Positions 50,791 through 59,576 of a DNA stretch of 64,000 nucleotides are shown here, one piece after another; within the stretch, counting starts at the first letter, position 1; every line of letters begins with the position of its first letter. This stretch comes from Chloroflexota bacterium. Lineage in GTDB: Bacteria > Chloroflexota > UBA6077 > FW602-bin22. The stretch spans positions 122,055 to 186,054 of the forward strand of contig SCUE01000027.1 in the NCBI GenBank assembly GCA_004297775.1, read 5' to 3'. The notes under the pieces were generated by a model. The model searched no databases. It was not told the origin of the DNA and worked only from the letters and a program-made list of their open reading frames with translations. Position numbers and translations under genes: made by a program.

Positions 50791-51589
50791 GACTGGTGAA
50801 TACAAGGACATCATTTACGAGACGCTCGATGGAATCGCTCGCGTGATGATCAACCGACCCGAGGTCCGCAACGCGTTCCGACCGCTGACAGTTCGGGAGA
50901 TGCTCGCCGCGTTCGATCGGACGCACGAGGATCCCGCGATCGGTGTCGTCCTGTTGACCGGCGCCGGTGACAAGGCATTCTGCTCCGGCGGCGACCAGAA
51001 GGTCCGTGGCGCCGGCGGGTACGTCGGCGACGACGGTGTTCCGCGACTCAACGTCCTCGAGTTACAGCGCAAGATTCGCACGATGCCGAAGCCGGTCATC
51101 GCGGTCGTCAACGGCTACGCGATCGGCGGAGGCCACGTGCTGCACATCGTTTGCGACCTCTCGATCGCATCCGAGAACGCCATCTTCGGGCAGACCGGGC
51201 CACGCGTCGGCAGCTTCGACGCCGGCTACGGCGCGACACAGTTGGCCCGCATCGTCGGCCACAAGAAGGCGCGCGAGATCTGGTATCTCTGCCGTCAGTA
51301 CACGGCCGCCGAGGCGCTGACGATGGGTTTGGTCAACACGGTCGTGCCGCTGGACCGATTGGAGGACGAATCGATCGCCTGGGCACGGGAAATACTCGAG
51401 AAGAGCCCGATGGCGATCCGATTCCTGAAAGCAGCGTTCAATGCCGATACCGATGGGTTGGCCGGCCTGCAACAGCTCGCCGGCGACGCGACGCTGCTGT
51501 ACTACATGACCGAAGAGGCGCAGGAGGGGAAACGCGCGTTCATCGAGAAGCGCAAGCCGGACTTCTCCCGCTTTCCGCGCTTTCCGTGA
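50771..51589 (+). CDS. menB: 1,4-dihydroxy-2-naphthoyl-CoA synthase MenB
   Basis: A 272-residue crotonase-fold enzyme with [40 protein letters not shown] (oxyanion hole), [20 protein letters not shown] and [20 protein letters not shown]. The QTG segment is the bicarbonate-dependent type, and [13 protein letters not shown] is MenB-specific. It closes the naphthalenoid ring of o-succinylbenzoyl-CoA. GTG 50771 is preceded by TTGGAGGTACC, a clear ribosome binding site needed because the start is inside menH. Confidence 0.96.
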   Translation: MPHPWVRTGEYKDIIYETLDGIARVMINRPEVRNAFRPLTVREMLAAFDRTHEDPAIGVVLLTGAGDKAFCSGGDQKVRGAGGYVGDDGVPRLNVLELQRKIRTMPKPVIAVVNGYAIGGGHVLHIVCDLSIASENAIFGQTGPRVGSFDAGYGATQLARIVGHKKAREIWYLCRQYTAAEALTMGLVNTVVPLDRLEDESIAWAREILEKSPMAIRFLKAAFNADTDGLAGLQQLAGDATLLYYMTEEAQEGKRAFIEKRKPDFSRFPRFP

Positions 51590-52515
51590 GCCAACGGTCA
51601 ATCGCCGCTTCGCGATCATCGATATCGTCGTGGCGTGTCTGGGTGCTCGCGGCGCGCCCGGCGACATTGCCAGCCGCGATCGTGCCGGTTCTGGTCGGGA
51701 CGGCCGCCGTGATCGTGCCTCACGGGATTCGGATCCTTCCTTTCTTGGCCGCGCTTCTCGCCTCGATCCTGATCCAGGTCGGCACGAATCTGGCCAACGA
51801 CTACTTCGACTTTCGCAAAGGCGCCGACACGGCCGAGCGCCTCGGGCCAGTCCGGGTCACACAGGCCGGGCTGGCCTCGGCGAACGAGACCCTCGCGGCA
51901 ACGGGCATCGCGTTCGCCCTGGCGACGCTCTGTGGCACGTACTTGACCTTCATCGGCGGTTGGCCGATCCTGGCGATTGGCGCGTTGTCGATCCTTTCCG
52001 GCGTAGCCTACACCGGCGGGCCCTGGCCACTCGGCTACAACGGCCTCGGCGATATCTTCGTGTTCCTCTTCTTCGGCCTGATCGCGGTCGTCGGCAGCGC
52101 CTACGTTCAAATAGGTGGTATCGACCCCGTTGCCGCCGTGGCCGCGATCCCGATCGGGTGTACCGTCACCGCAATCCTCGTCGTCAACAATCTGCGCGAC
52201 ACGGATACCGATCGAACGGCCGGAAAGCGAACGCTCTCGGTCCGATTCGGTCGACGGTTTGCGCGTGTCGAGTATGCCGCCCTCGTCCTTGGCGCGTACC
52301 TGTTTCCGCCGCTCCTCTTCGGTCTCGGCGCGATCGAACGGCCGCTGTGGCTGCCCTATCTGTCGCTGCCACTTGCGATCGGGCTCGTCCGCGTCGTGGC
52401 GCGATCGAACGACGGTCGGACACTGAACCTAGCTCTGAAGCGCACCGGCCAACTCCATCTCTTCTTCGGCGGCTTTCTCGCTCTGGCGCTGGCGTGGCCG
52501 ATCCTCATCGGCTGA
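51586..52515 (+). CDS. menA: DHNA polyprenyltransferase MenA
   Basis: A 309-residue UbiA-family prenyltransferase with about eight membrane helices. The two Asp-rich motifs are [20 protein letters not shown] and [20 protein letters not shown], and between them lies [20 protein letters not shown]. It attaches the isoprenoid tail to 1,4-dihydroxy-2-naphthoate. GTG 51586 in a GTGA overlap with menB. The frame to 51151 is a shadow. The next gene (menG methylation step) is not in this window. Confidence 0.93.
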   Translation: MSQRSIAASRSSISSWRVWVLAARPATLPAAIVPVLVGTAAVIVPHGIRILPFLAALLASILIQVGTNLANDYFDFRKGADTAERLGPVRVTQAGLASANETLAATGIAFALATLCGTYLTFIGGWPILAIGALSILSGVAYTGGPWPLGYNGLGDIFVFLFFGLIAVVGSAYVQIGGIDPVAAVAAIPIGCTVTAILVVNNLRDTDTDRTAGKRTLSVRFGRRFARVEYAALVLGAYLFPPLLFGLGAIERPLWLPYLSLPLAIGLVRVVARSNDGRTLNLALKRTGQLHLFFGGFLALALAWPILIG

Positions 52516-53621
52516 ACGTCGCGCGCGCCGCGGCGTTCGAGTACCGCCTGGCGCTTCGACGCCCGTTCACGACCGGACACGGCACACTCGGCGTCCGTCA
52601 AGGCTTCCTCCTCAGCGTCACTGATTGCGACGGAATCGTTGGATGGGGCGAGGCAGCCCCGCTGGCGCAGTTCGGCGGTGATCTCGCCGCGACGCGGCGG
52701 ACACTCGCGACGTTTGTTCGACGGGCAAGCGAGACCGGCGCGATCGCCGATCTCGACACGGACACTCTGGCCACACACCCATCGACTGCGCCGGCCGCGT
52801 GCGCCATTGAAACAGCCATCCTCGATATCACGTCCCGCCGCGCCGGCGTATCGATCGCCGCGCTCATGGGATCATCGGCGCGCGAAGTCGCGGTCAATGC
52901 CGTGATCGGTCACGCGACCCTTGACGAGTCGGTCGACGCGGCGCGAAACGCGGCATTGGCCGGTTACACGGCGGTCAAGGTCAAGGTCGGCACCGCGGTG
53001 TCACTTGCGGAAGACGTCCGCCTTGTCGCCGCGATTCGCGATACAATCGGCCCTCAGATCGAGCTTCGGCTCGACGCGAACGGCGCATTCGATGAAGCGA
53101 CGGCGCGGGTGTTCATCGATACCGTGGCGCGCCTTCGAATCGCCTACATCGAACAACCGACGCCACCGGGTGACGCGGCCGCGTTGGCGCGGCTGACGCG
53201 CGACGGCGTCATTCCGATCGCGGCCGACGAATCCGCCGCGACCCAGGAGAGCGCCCACCGTGTCGCGCGGGAGCGACTGGCGGACGTCATTATTCTCAAG
53301 CCGATGATCCACGGCGGAATCGCGTCCACATGCCGGATCGCCGAAGTCGCGCGCGCCAACACAATGGTGGCGATCGTGACGACGACGATCGACGCCGGAA
53401 TCGGCACCGCCATGGCCCTTCATTGCGCCGCCCTCATCGATCCCGGCCGAGCCCATGGCCTGGGTACGGCCGCGCTACTGGTCGATGACTTGACCGACGG
53501 CGCCCCTCGCATCCTCGTCGGCCGAATGGCCGTCCCTGGATCGGGCCTGGGCGTCATCCCACACCGCTGGTCCGACGTGGCGGGTTGCTCAGTGGTACCA
53601 CTTGGCGAGTCGATCGGGTGA
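52512..53621 (+). CDS. menC: o-Succinylbenzoate synthase MenC; CTG start likely
   Basis: A 369-residue enolase-superfamily enzyme with AFEYRLALRRPFTTGHGTLG at the N-terminus, GYTAVKVKVGTAVSLAEDVR (catalytic Lys), ELRLDANGAFDEATARVFID, AYIEQPTPPGD, PIAADESAATQESAHRVARE and VIILKPMIHGGIASTCRIAE (second Lys). It dehydrates SHCHC to o-succinylbenzoate. CTG 52512 in a CTGA overlap is the natural position. GTG 52494, 18 bases earlier in frame, is a canonical alternative. No ATG precedes the conserved part. Confidence 0.9.
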   Translation: MNVARAAAFEYRLALRRPFTTGHGTLGVRQGFLLSVTDCDGIVGWGEAAPLAQFGGDLAATRRTLATFVRRASETGAIADLDTDTLATHPSTAPAACAIETAILDITSRRAGVSIAALMGSSAREVAVNAVIGHATLDESVDAARNAALAGYTAVKVKVGTAVSLAEDVRLVAAIRDTIGPQIELRLDANGAFDEATARVFIDTVARLRIAYIEQPTPPGDAAALARLTRDGVIPIAADESAATQESAHRVARERLADVIILKPMIHGGIASTCRIAEVARANTMVAIVTTTIDAGIGTAMALHCAALIDPGRAHGLGTAALLVDDLTDGAPRILVGRMAVPGSGLGVIPHRWSDVAGCSVVPLGESIG

Positions 53622-55069
53622 CGACGATTCCGGACTGGCTCGGCCAGCGCGCGCGGACCACGCCGGAACGGATCGCGCTGTCGTACCAGGGGACTTCCGT
53701 CACGTATGGCGATCTTGAACAAAGCGTCGCCGCGCTCGCGGGAGGATTCGTCGAGCGTGCGCACGGCGTTGGCACGCGCATCGCTCTGCTCGGCGCGAAC
53801 AGCCTGCGCTACGCCGAATGCGTCCACGCGGTTTCGCGGGCGGGCGCGATCCTCGTGCCACTCAACGCACGACTGACCGCGGCCGAGATCGCTTTCCAGA
53901 TCGACGATTGCCAACCGACTGTCCTGCTGGTCGATCCGGATTCCGCCGAATTGGCGCGCGACGCGGTCAGCGCGGCGCAGTCGTCAACCAGGCTCGAGTT
54001 TCTCGATCGGCTGGAACCCGGATCGCCGTTGCTGCCACGTCCGGTCGATCTGGCAGCGCCACACAGCATCCTCTACACGTCCGGGACGACCGGCCGACCA
54101 AAAGGCGCAGTCCTGACGAACGGAAACCATTGGTGGAGCGCAGTCGCATCGGCGTTGAACCTCGGCATCGACCAACACGATCGATGGTTAGCAACGCTGC
54201 CGTTGTTCCACGTCGGCGGTCTGTCGATTCTGCTGCGCTCAACGATCTACGGCACGACCGCGGTGATCCATCGTGGGTTCGATCCGGAAGCGGTCGGCCG
54301 GGCGCTGACGACGGAGACCGTCACAATTGTCTCGCTCGTAACCGCCATGCTCGATCGGCTGCTGTCGTCGGGCCCATTCGATTACTCGGGGCTGCGCGCG
54401 GTGTTACTCGGCGGCGGCCCGGCGCCCCGCGCGCTGTTCGAACGCGCCGCCGCGCAATCCGTGCCGGTTATTCAGACCTACGGCCTGACCGAAGCCGCTT
54501 CGCAGGTCGCGACGCTGGCGCCCGAGGACGCGCTGCGAAAGCTTGGATCGGCCGGCAAGCCATTGATGCCGACCGACCTGCGGATCGATGGCGATGGCCG
54601 TGCCGGCTCGATCGGTGAAATCGGCGTGCGCGGGCCGACGATCTCGCCCGGATACTGGCACTCGGCGCGCGGAGTGACCTCCGTGACCGAGGACGGGTGG
54701 TTTCACACCGGCGACCTCGGTTATCTCGATGACGATGGATACCTGTACGTCGTCGATCGTCGGGACGATATGTTCGTCTCGGGTGGCGAGAACGTCTATC
54801 CGGCCGAGGTAGAGGCGGCCCTCGTCGGGCACCACGCCGTCGCCGAGGCAGTCGTTGTCGGAGTTCCCGATCGCGAGTGGGGCGCGATCGGCGCGGCTGC
54901 GATCGTGCTTCGACCCGGCGCCGATCCAACGAGCGAGGAATTGGCGCGGCACTGCCGTTCGGTGCTGGCCGGCTACAAGGTTCCGCGCGTCTTTCGATTC
55001 GTGCCAGACGTACCGCGCACCGCCTCGGGCAAACCGTTGCGGCGCGACGTTCGCCCGTGGTTCGCATGA
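53618..55069 (+). CDS. menE: o-Succinylbenzoate-CoA ligase MenE
   Basis: The 483-residue ANL-superfamily ligase has LYTSGTTGRPKGAVLTNGNH (A3 P-loop), the His of TLPLFHVGGLSILLRSTIYG, QTYGLTEAASQVATLAPEDA (A5), FHTGDLGYLDDDGYLYVVDR (A7/A8) and ASGKPLRRDVRPWFA with the catalytic Lys (A10). It activates o-succinylbenzoate with ATP and CoA. Length fits MenE. GTG 53618 in a GTGA overlap with menC; ATGA overlap with the next hydrolase. Confidence 0.93.
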   Translation: MTTIPDWLGQRARTTPERIALSYQGTSVTYGDLEQSVAALAGGFVERAHGVGTRIALLGANSLRYAECVHAVSRAGAILVPLNARLTAAEIAFQIDDCQPTVLLVDPDSAELARDAVSAAQSSTRLEFLDRLEPGSPLLPRPVDLAAPHSILYTSGTTGRPKGAVLTNGNHWWSAVASALNLGIDQHDRWLATLPLFHVGGLSILLRSTIYGTTAVIHRGFDPEAVGRALTTETVTIVSLVTAMLDRLLSSGPFDYSGLRAVLLGGGPAPRALFERAAAQSVPVIQTYGLTEAASQVATLAPEDALRKLGSAGKPLMPTDLRIDGDGRAGSIGEIGVRGPTISPGYWHSARGVTSVTEDGWFHTGDLGYLDDDGYLYVVDRRDDMFVSGGENVYPAEVEAALVGHHAVAEAVVVGVPDREWGAIGAAAIVLRPGADPTSEELARHCRSVLAGYKVPRVFRFVPDVPRTASGKPLRRDVRPWFA

Positions 55070-55830
55070 CGGCGCTTCCGTACTGCGAGACCGGCGTCGG
55101 CGCACCAGTGCTGCTCATCCACGGCCACTTCGCGAATGCGACCACGGCCTGGTCTGAGCAATGGAAATCGCCGACGCCGGGGATGCGACTGATCGCGCCG
55201 GATCGACGCGGCCACGGTGCCGCGCCACGAGAGCCGCGCCCATACACGATCGCGGGCGACGCGGACGACATGGGCGACGTGCTCGACCGCGCCCACGTCG
55301 ATCGCGCCCACGTGATCGGCCACTCGTCCGGCGCCGCGGTGGCACTTGCGCTCGCAGAGATGGCGCCCGGGCGGATCGCGTCGCTACACCTGATCGAGCC
55401 GCCTTTCCTGGCCCTTGCGCCAGACGATCCGGACTGCGCCGCGATGCTCCGCCGGACCAGTCCTCTGTTCGGCGACCACGCCACGCCGAGCGAGCAACTC
55501 GCGGCACAGTTCATCGAGGCCGTGGCCGGCCGTGACGCCACGGACCGTCTGCGCTCTCGATCAGTATGGCCGGCGATCGTGGCCGAGGCCGAGGCACTCC
55601 GCTGGTCGGAGATACCGGCCGAGTGGCGGCCGGCGACGTGGCCGAACGTGGAAACGCCAGTCACAATCTATCTGGGCGGTCGCAGCAACTCGACTTTCGG
55701 GACCGTCGCAGACGCGATCGTCCGGCTTCGACCGTCCACGGAGATCGTGACCATCGCCGAGGCCGGCCACGACGTTCAGCGCGCAAGCGCCGCCTTCGCG
55801 GCGGCGCTCCGCGTCAGAATCAGCCCTTGA
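55066..55830 (+). CDS. Alpha/beta hydrolase at the end of the men operon
   Basis: A 254-residue alpha/beta-hydrolase with VLLIHGHFANATTAWSEQWK (oxyanion loop), APDRRGHGAAPREPRPYTIA, nucleophile Ser in VIGHSSGAAVALALAEMAPG and the His in TIAEAGHDVQRASAAF. ATG 55066 overlaps the menE stop (ATGA), so it is transcribed with the men genes. The operon lacks a DHNA-CoA thioesterase, and this protein could fill that role, but thioesterases of that step are usually hot-dog proteins, so the assignment is only a suggestion. Its 3' end overlaps the convergent permease gene by 11 bases. Confidence 0.8.
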   Translation: MTALPYCETGVGAPVLLIHGHFANATTAWSEQWKSPTPGMRLIAPDRRGHGAAPREPRPYTIAGDADDMGDVLDRAHVDRAHVIGHSSGAAVALALAEMAPGRIASLHLIEPPFLALAPDDPDCAAMLRRTSPLFGDHATPSEQLAAQFIEAVAGRDATDRLRSRSVWPAIVAEAEALRWSEIPAEWRPATWPNVETPVTIYLGGRSNSTFGTVADAIVRLRPSTEIVTIAEAGHDVQRASAAFAAALRVRISP

Positions 55831-56695
55831 CGCCGCTGACGACAACGCCTTGAATGAAGTAACGCTGAGCCACGAAGAAGATGAACATGACCGGGATGAG
55901 CGAGATCGTGGACATCGCCATCAAGCCGCCGAAATCGGTGCCGTACCGGCTGTTCAGCATCGCCATTCCGAGTGGAACGGTGAACAGTTCGATTCGGTTC
56001 AGATAAATCAACGGCCGCTCGAACGCGTTCCAGTGGTACTGGAAGGAATAGATCGCCGCGACGCCTAGCACCGGCGTCGACAACGGCAAGATAATTCGCC
56101 AGAAAAGCTCGAACCAACCGCAGCCATCGATGCGCGCCGCGTCGTCCATCTCGAGCGGAATCGTCATCATGAACTGCCGCATCAAGAAGATCACAAACGG
56201 ACTGCCCGTCCACTCCGGCGCCAGAAGCGGCAGGAACGTATTGATCCAGCCGATCTTGGCGAAGATGACGTACGTTGGGATGAATGTCACGTGCGCCGGC
56301 AGCATTAGTGTCGAGATCATGATGATGAATACCTTGTCGCGGCCCGGCCAGCGCATCCGCGCAAAGGCGAACGCGACGACCGAGCTGGACACGATCACGC
56401 CCATCATACCGGTGAGCGTCACAAAGACTGTATTTCGATAGAACATTTCGAAGGGTAGGTTCGCGAACGGACGGGTGTAGTTCGTCCAGATGAGCTCGGA
56501 CGGCAAGAGTAGCGGCGGATTGAGCAACATTTCGCTTATCGGCGTCACCGACGACTTGATCATCCAGAGAAACGGGAACGTGAAAAGGAGCGTGCCGATG
56601 ACGACGGTCGTATACAGAAGCACCCGGCCGAGCCGTCGCATGACGACCTCACGACTGAGGGCACGGCGGCGCACGGTTGTGGCAGCGACGCTCAT
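55820..56695 (-). CDS. Sugar ABC transporter permease (MalG/UgpE type)
   Basis: A 291-residue protein with six membrane helices. The EAA loop reads MTIPLEMDDAARIDGCGWFE, LFWRIILPLSTPVLG, and N-terminal helix 1 is VLLYTTVVIGTLLFTFPFLW. It ends with QGVVVSGVKG, the usual MalG-type end. It is the second permease of a carbohydrate importer. I place the start at ATG 56695 (ATGA overlap with the MalF-like gene) rather than the frame to 56785. Confidence 0.92.
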   Translation of the reverse strand: MSVAATTVRRRALSREVVMRRLGRVLLYTTVVIGTLLFTFPFLWMIKSSVTPISEMLLNPPLLLPSELIWTNYTRPFANLPFEMFYRNTVFVTLTGMMGVIVSSSVVAFAFARMRWPGRDKVFIIMISTLMLPAHVTFIPTYVIFAKIGWINTFLPLLAPEWTGSPFVIFLMRQFMMTIPLEMDDAARIDGCGWFELFWRIILPLSTPVLGVAAIYSFQYHWNAFERPLIYLNRIELFTVPLGMAMLNSRYGTDFGGLMAMSTISLIPVMFIFFVAQRYFIQGVVVSGVKG

Positions 56696-57756
56696 CGACG
56701 CAGCCCCCCTTCGTAGTAAACCCAACGGTTCGAACTGCGGAACACAATCATCGTGAAGATCAGGATCACGACGAACAGAACCCACGCGATCGCCGAGGCA
56801 TAGCCGAACGAGAAGTTCTGGAACGCCTTCCGGTAGATCAACAGCACCATCGTGAGTGTTGCGTTATTGGGGCCACCGTTGGTCAAAACGAACGCCTGCG
56901 TGAAGACCTGGAACGATCCGATCATGTTCAGCACGACGTTGAAGAAGATAGTCGGCGTCAACAGCGGCAAGGTGATCCGGAAAAACACCTGCACCGCATT
57001 TGCGCCGTCGATCTTCGCCGCTTCCTCCAGTTGGGTCGGTATCGACTGCAGTCCAGCAAGGTACAGCAGCATGTTTGTCCCAGCGCCCCAGAGCGCGATC
57101 ATCGCGAGTCCCGGCAGCGCCCAATCCTCGGACCAGAACCACCGCGGACTCTTCAGGCCGAAGAATTCAAACACGATCGCGGAAATCCCGAACTCGGGAT
57201 GAAGAACCATGATCCAGACGATCGCGACCGCGACACCCGTCACCAGCGCCGGCATATAGAAGAGCGTTCGGAATATCCCCTGAAACTTCATGTGTTGATT
57301 CAGCAGGACCGCGATCGACAGCGCGATCAGTGTCGCAAGCGGCACCGCGATCACCGTGTACATCACGGTGACTTTGACCGCTTGCATGAAGAGGGGCTCC
57401 TCTGTGAACAAGTACCGGTAGTTATCAATCTCGATAAAATCGGATTTGCTCAACAGATCGGTCGACCAGAAACTGAGTCCAAGCGAGAACAGAATCGCAC
57501 CGGCTTGGAAGAGAACGAAATGGATAAGGTACGGCGTCGCGAACACCCACCCGAGGATTGATTCGGCGCGGCGCTGCGAATACACGCGCTCGACGATGAG
57601 CGTCGCGCCGAAGATCAGCGTGTAGCCGATCACCGCGACGCCCAGCGCCTTCAGCGCGGTGTCAATGACTTCGGCGCCGGTCGAGGGGAGGAAGCCGAGG
57701 GCGACGGCAAGAGCCGCCGCCCCCAGCGCGGACAGAGCAAGTACTGACCGCTGCAC
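56692..57756 (-). CDS. Sugar ABC transporter permease (MalF/UgpA type)
   Basis: A 354-residue protein with eight predicted helices. The first two (VLALSALGAAALAVALGFLP and a second near residue 40) precede the usual six-helix core, and the EAA loop reads PTQLEEAAKIDGANAVQVFF. The extra N-terminal pair is longer than in most UgpA homologues. It forms the pore with the permease at 55820. The upstream gene is the solute-binding protein. No ATPase gene is present, so a shared MsmX/UgpC-type ATPase elsewhere is expected. Confidence 0.91.
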   Translation of the reverse strand: MQRSVLALSALGAAALAVALGFLPSTGAEVIDTALKALGVAVIGYTLIFGATLIVERVYSQRRAESILGWVFATPYLIHFVLFQAGAILFSLGLSFWSTDLLSKSDFIEIDNYRYLFTEEPLFMQAVKVTVMYTVIAVPLATLIALSIAVLLNQHMKFQGIFRTLFYMPALVTGVAVAIVWIMVLHPEFGISAIVFEFFGLKSPRWFWSEDWALPGLAMIALWGAGTNMLLYLAGLQSIPTQLEEAAKIDGANAVQVFFRITLPLLTPTIFFNVVLNMIGSFQVFTQAFVLTNGGPNNATLTMVLLIYRKAFQNFSFGYASAIAWVLFVVILIFTMIVFRSSNRWVYYEGGLRR

Positions 57757-57763
57757 AGATGGC

Positions 57764-59332
57764 CTAGCGGCTGCCGGTCTTCTGTGCCTTGGTGACCTGC
57801 TCCGCGACCTCCTTCAAGTACGACGTCGGCGTGCCACCGGTGACGAACATCTTCTCGAGGGCCGGGACGATGAGCTGCTGCGCCGAGACGTTGTCCTTGA
57901 AGAACTCGCGCCCGGACGGATAGCCCATCTCCATCGCCTCGACGGCGACCTTGAGATTGACATCCTTCAGGGCCGGGCGGGCCTTCACGACCTCGGCCTC
58001 CCACAGCTTCAGGATCGAGTGGCGAATCGGAACACGTCCGGCCGCCTTGACCACGACTTCGAGCTGGTTCGTCGGGCCAACCGCCCACTTGACGAGATCC
58101 CAGGCCTGGTCGAGGTTCTTCGAACCCTTCCACATCGAGTAACCATCAGTCGTGCCGAGCACTTTGCGCTGCCCGGTTGGACCCTTCGGCGTGTGCGCGT
58201 AGGCCCAGGGGAACTTGCCCTGGATGCCGTTGTCCATCTCGAACGGATAGATGCCCTCTTCGTTCATCGAAAACTTCCCGGTCGGGAAGTGCAGGACCGA
58301 CGACTGCCGTTGGATGTCGAGCGGCTGCAGCATCACCTGCTCGTCCCACATCAGCTTGCGCGTCCACTCGAACGCCGCCAAAGCCTTCTCCTCGCCGAAG
58401 ATGGCCCGGGTGTTGTCCTTTGGATCGACAGTTCCACCGCCCCAGATGACCGGCTTGTACCAGTAGCGGTCCCAGCCCCACGCCGGGTAGAGCAGACCGT
58501 AGCGGGTCGTCTTGCTGCCTTCCTTCTTGGTCAGCTTGCGAGCCGCGTTCGCGTAATCATCGTGCGTCCAGTCGAGCGTCGGATACTTCTGGCCGACCTC
58601 ATCGAAGTGGTCCTTGCGGTACCAGGTGAACATGATGTTCACATAGCGCGGCATGCCGAACCGAATGTTGTTCAGCCACGGCATGACGAAGTCACGCCAC
58701 TGCCAATCGTAGAAGTCCTTGATGTCCTCGGGTTTCATGTCTCGCTTGACATACGGCTCGACATCGACAACCTGACCCCGCTCGACGAATGGCGGCATGA
58801 TGTCGCCCCACATGTCGAACACGTCCGGCGCCGTGCCGGCAACCATCGAGGCGACGAGCTTGTTGATCCAGTCGTCCGGCGTCGGCTGCAGGGTGACCTT
58901 TCCGACGTTCGGGTTCTTGTCGGCAAAATCGGGGAGAACCTTGGCCGTGCCGGCGATCCAGAAGTCGCTGGCGCTCATCTGCCAGAGAAGGTCAGTCTTG
59001 CCCTTGCCCTGGACCGTGAGCGACGGCCGCGGCGTGTTCGTTGGCGCGACGGCCGGCGCGGCGGCTGGCTTCGTCGGTGCCGGGGCCGGGACCGCCGTGT
59101 TCGTCGGCGCGGCGGGCTTGGTGGGCGCCGGCGCCGCGACGGCGGCGGGCTTGGTGGGCTCTGGCTTCGGCGCTGGTGCCGCGGGGGGAGGAGCCGCCGG
59201 CGCGGGCGCGGCGGGCTTGGCTGGGACCGGCGTTGCGGTCGGAGCCGGAGCGGCGCAAGCCGCCAGCAACACCGAACCGAGTGCGCCCGCGCCCATCACG
59301 AGGAAGCGGCGCCTGGGAAGAGATAGACGCAT
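57764..59332 (-). CDS. Sugar-binding lipoprotein of an ABC importer, Tat signal
   Basis: A 522-residue extracellular solute-binding protein (family 1). The N-terminus LPRRRFLVMGAGALGSVLLA followed by the AC lipobox is a twin-arginine lipoprotein signal. A low-complexity Ala/Pro/Thr stalk of about 85 residues follows, then the binding domain (ATPDDWINKLVASM-like QPTPDDWINKLVASMVAGTA, DMWGDIMPPFVERGQVVDVE). I start at ATG 59332 after GGAAGGTGACACT. A TTGACA with a distant TAATCT (20-base spacer) lies about 70-100 bases upstream on the minus strand and could be the promoter. Ligand unknown. Confidence 0.92.
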   Translation of the reverse strand: MRLSLPRRRFLVMGAGALGSVLLAACAAPAPTATPVPAKPAAPAPAAPPPAAPAPKPEPTKPAAVAAPAPTKPAAPTNTAVPAPAPTKPAAAPAVAPTNTPRPSLTVQGKGKTDLLWQMSASDFWIAGTAKVLPDFADKNPNVGKVTLQPTPDDWINKLVASMVAGTAPDVFDMWGDIMPPFVERGQVVDVEPYVKRDMKPEDIKDFYDWQWRDFVMPWLNNIRFGMPRYVNIMFTWYRKDHFDEVGQKYPTLDWTHDDYANAARKLTKKEGSKTTRYGLLYPAWGWDRYWYKPVIWGGGTVDPKDNTRAIFGEEKALAAFEWTRKLMWDEQVMLQPLDIQRQSSVLHFPTGKFSMNEEGIYPFEMDNGIQGKFPWAYAHTPKGPTGQRKVLGTTDGYSMWKGSKNLDQAWDLVKWAVGPTNQLEVVVKAAGRVPIRHSILKLWEAEVVKARPALKDVNLKVAVEAMEMGYPSGREFFKDNVSAQQLIVPALEKMFVTGGTPTSYLKEVAEQVTKAQKTGSR

Positions 59333-59576
59333 AGTGTCACCTTCCTTCGCGAGGAAATGTCGCCGGTACCTGCTACGTGGCAGAGAGCCGTCGCATCCGC
59401 AGATTACCACGTTCTCATCGTGTCTGTGTCAAGTAAGGGCAAATCGGCCCGCATCGGCGCACTCGAGTTGTCGGGCATCGTCCCTCCGTGGCAGCATGCT
59501 GATCGCAATCGTCGCGGCACGAGGGCGCGCCGGGGCTCCCCACTCCGCGATTCCGCGCATTTGGCAGGGAGCGATC

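Noticed and set aside
51630..52511. Upstream extension of the menC frame
   Set aside because: Overlaps menA in another frame, with no MenC-like sequence. The conserved N-terminus begins near 52512.
57659..59326. Long plus-strand open frame (555 codons)
   Set aside because: Antisense to the sugar-binding lipoprotein gene, with Arg/Leu/Asp repeats typical of a reverse-strand shadow.
58797..59576. Upstream extension of the Gfo/Idh/MocA frame
   Set aside because: Antisense to the binding protein gene and Gly/Ala-rich. The Rossmann start fits GTG 59577.
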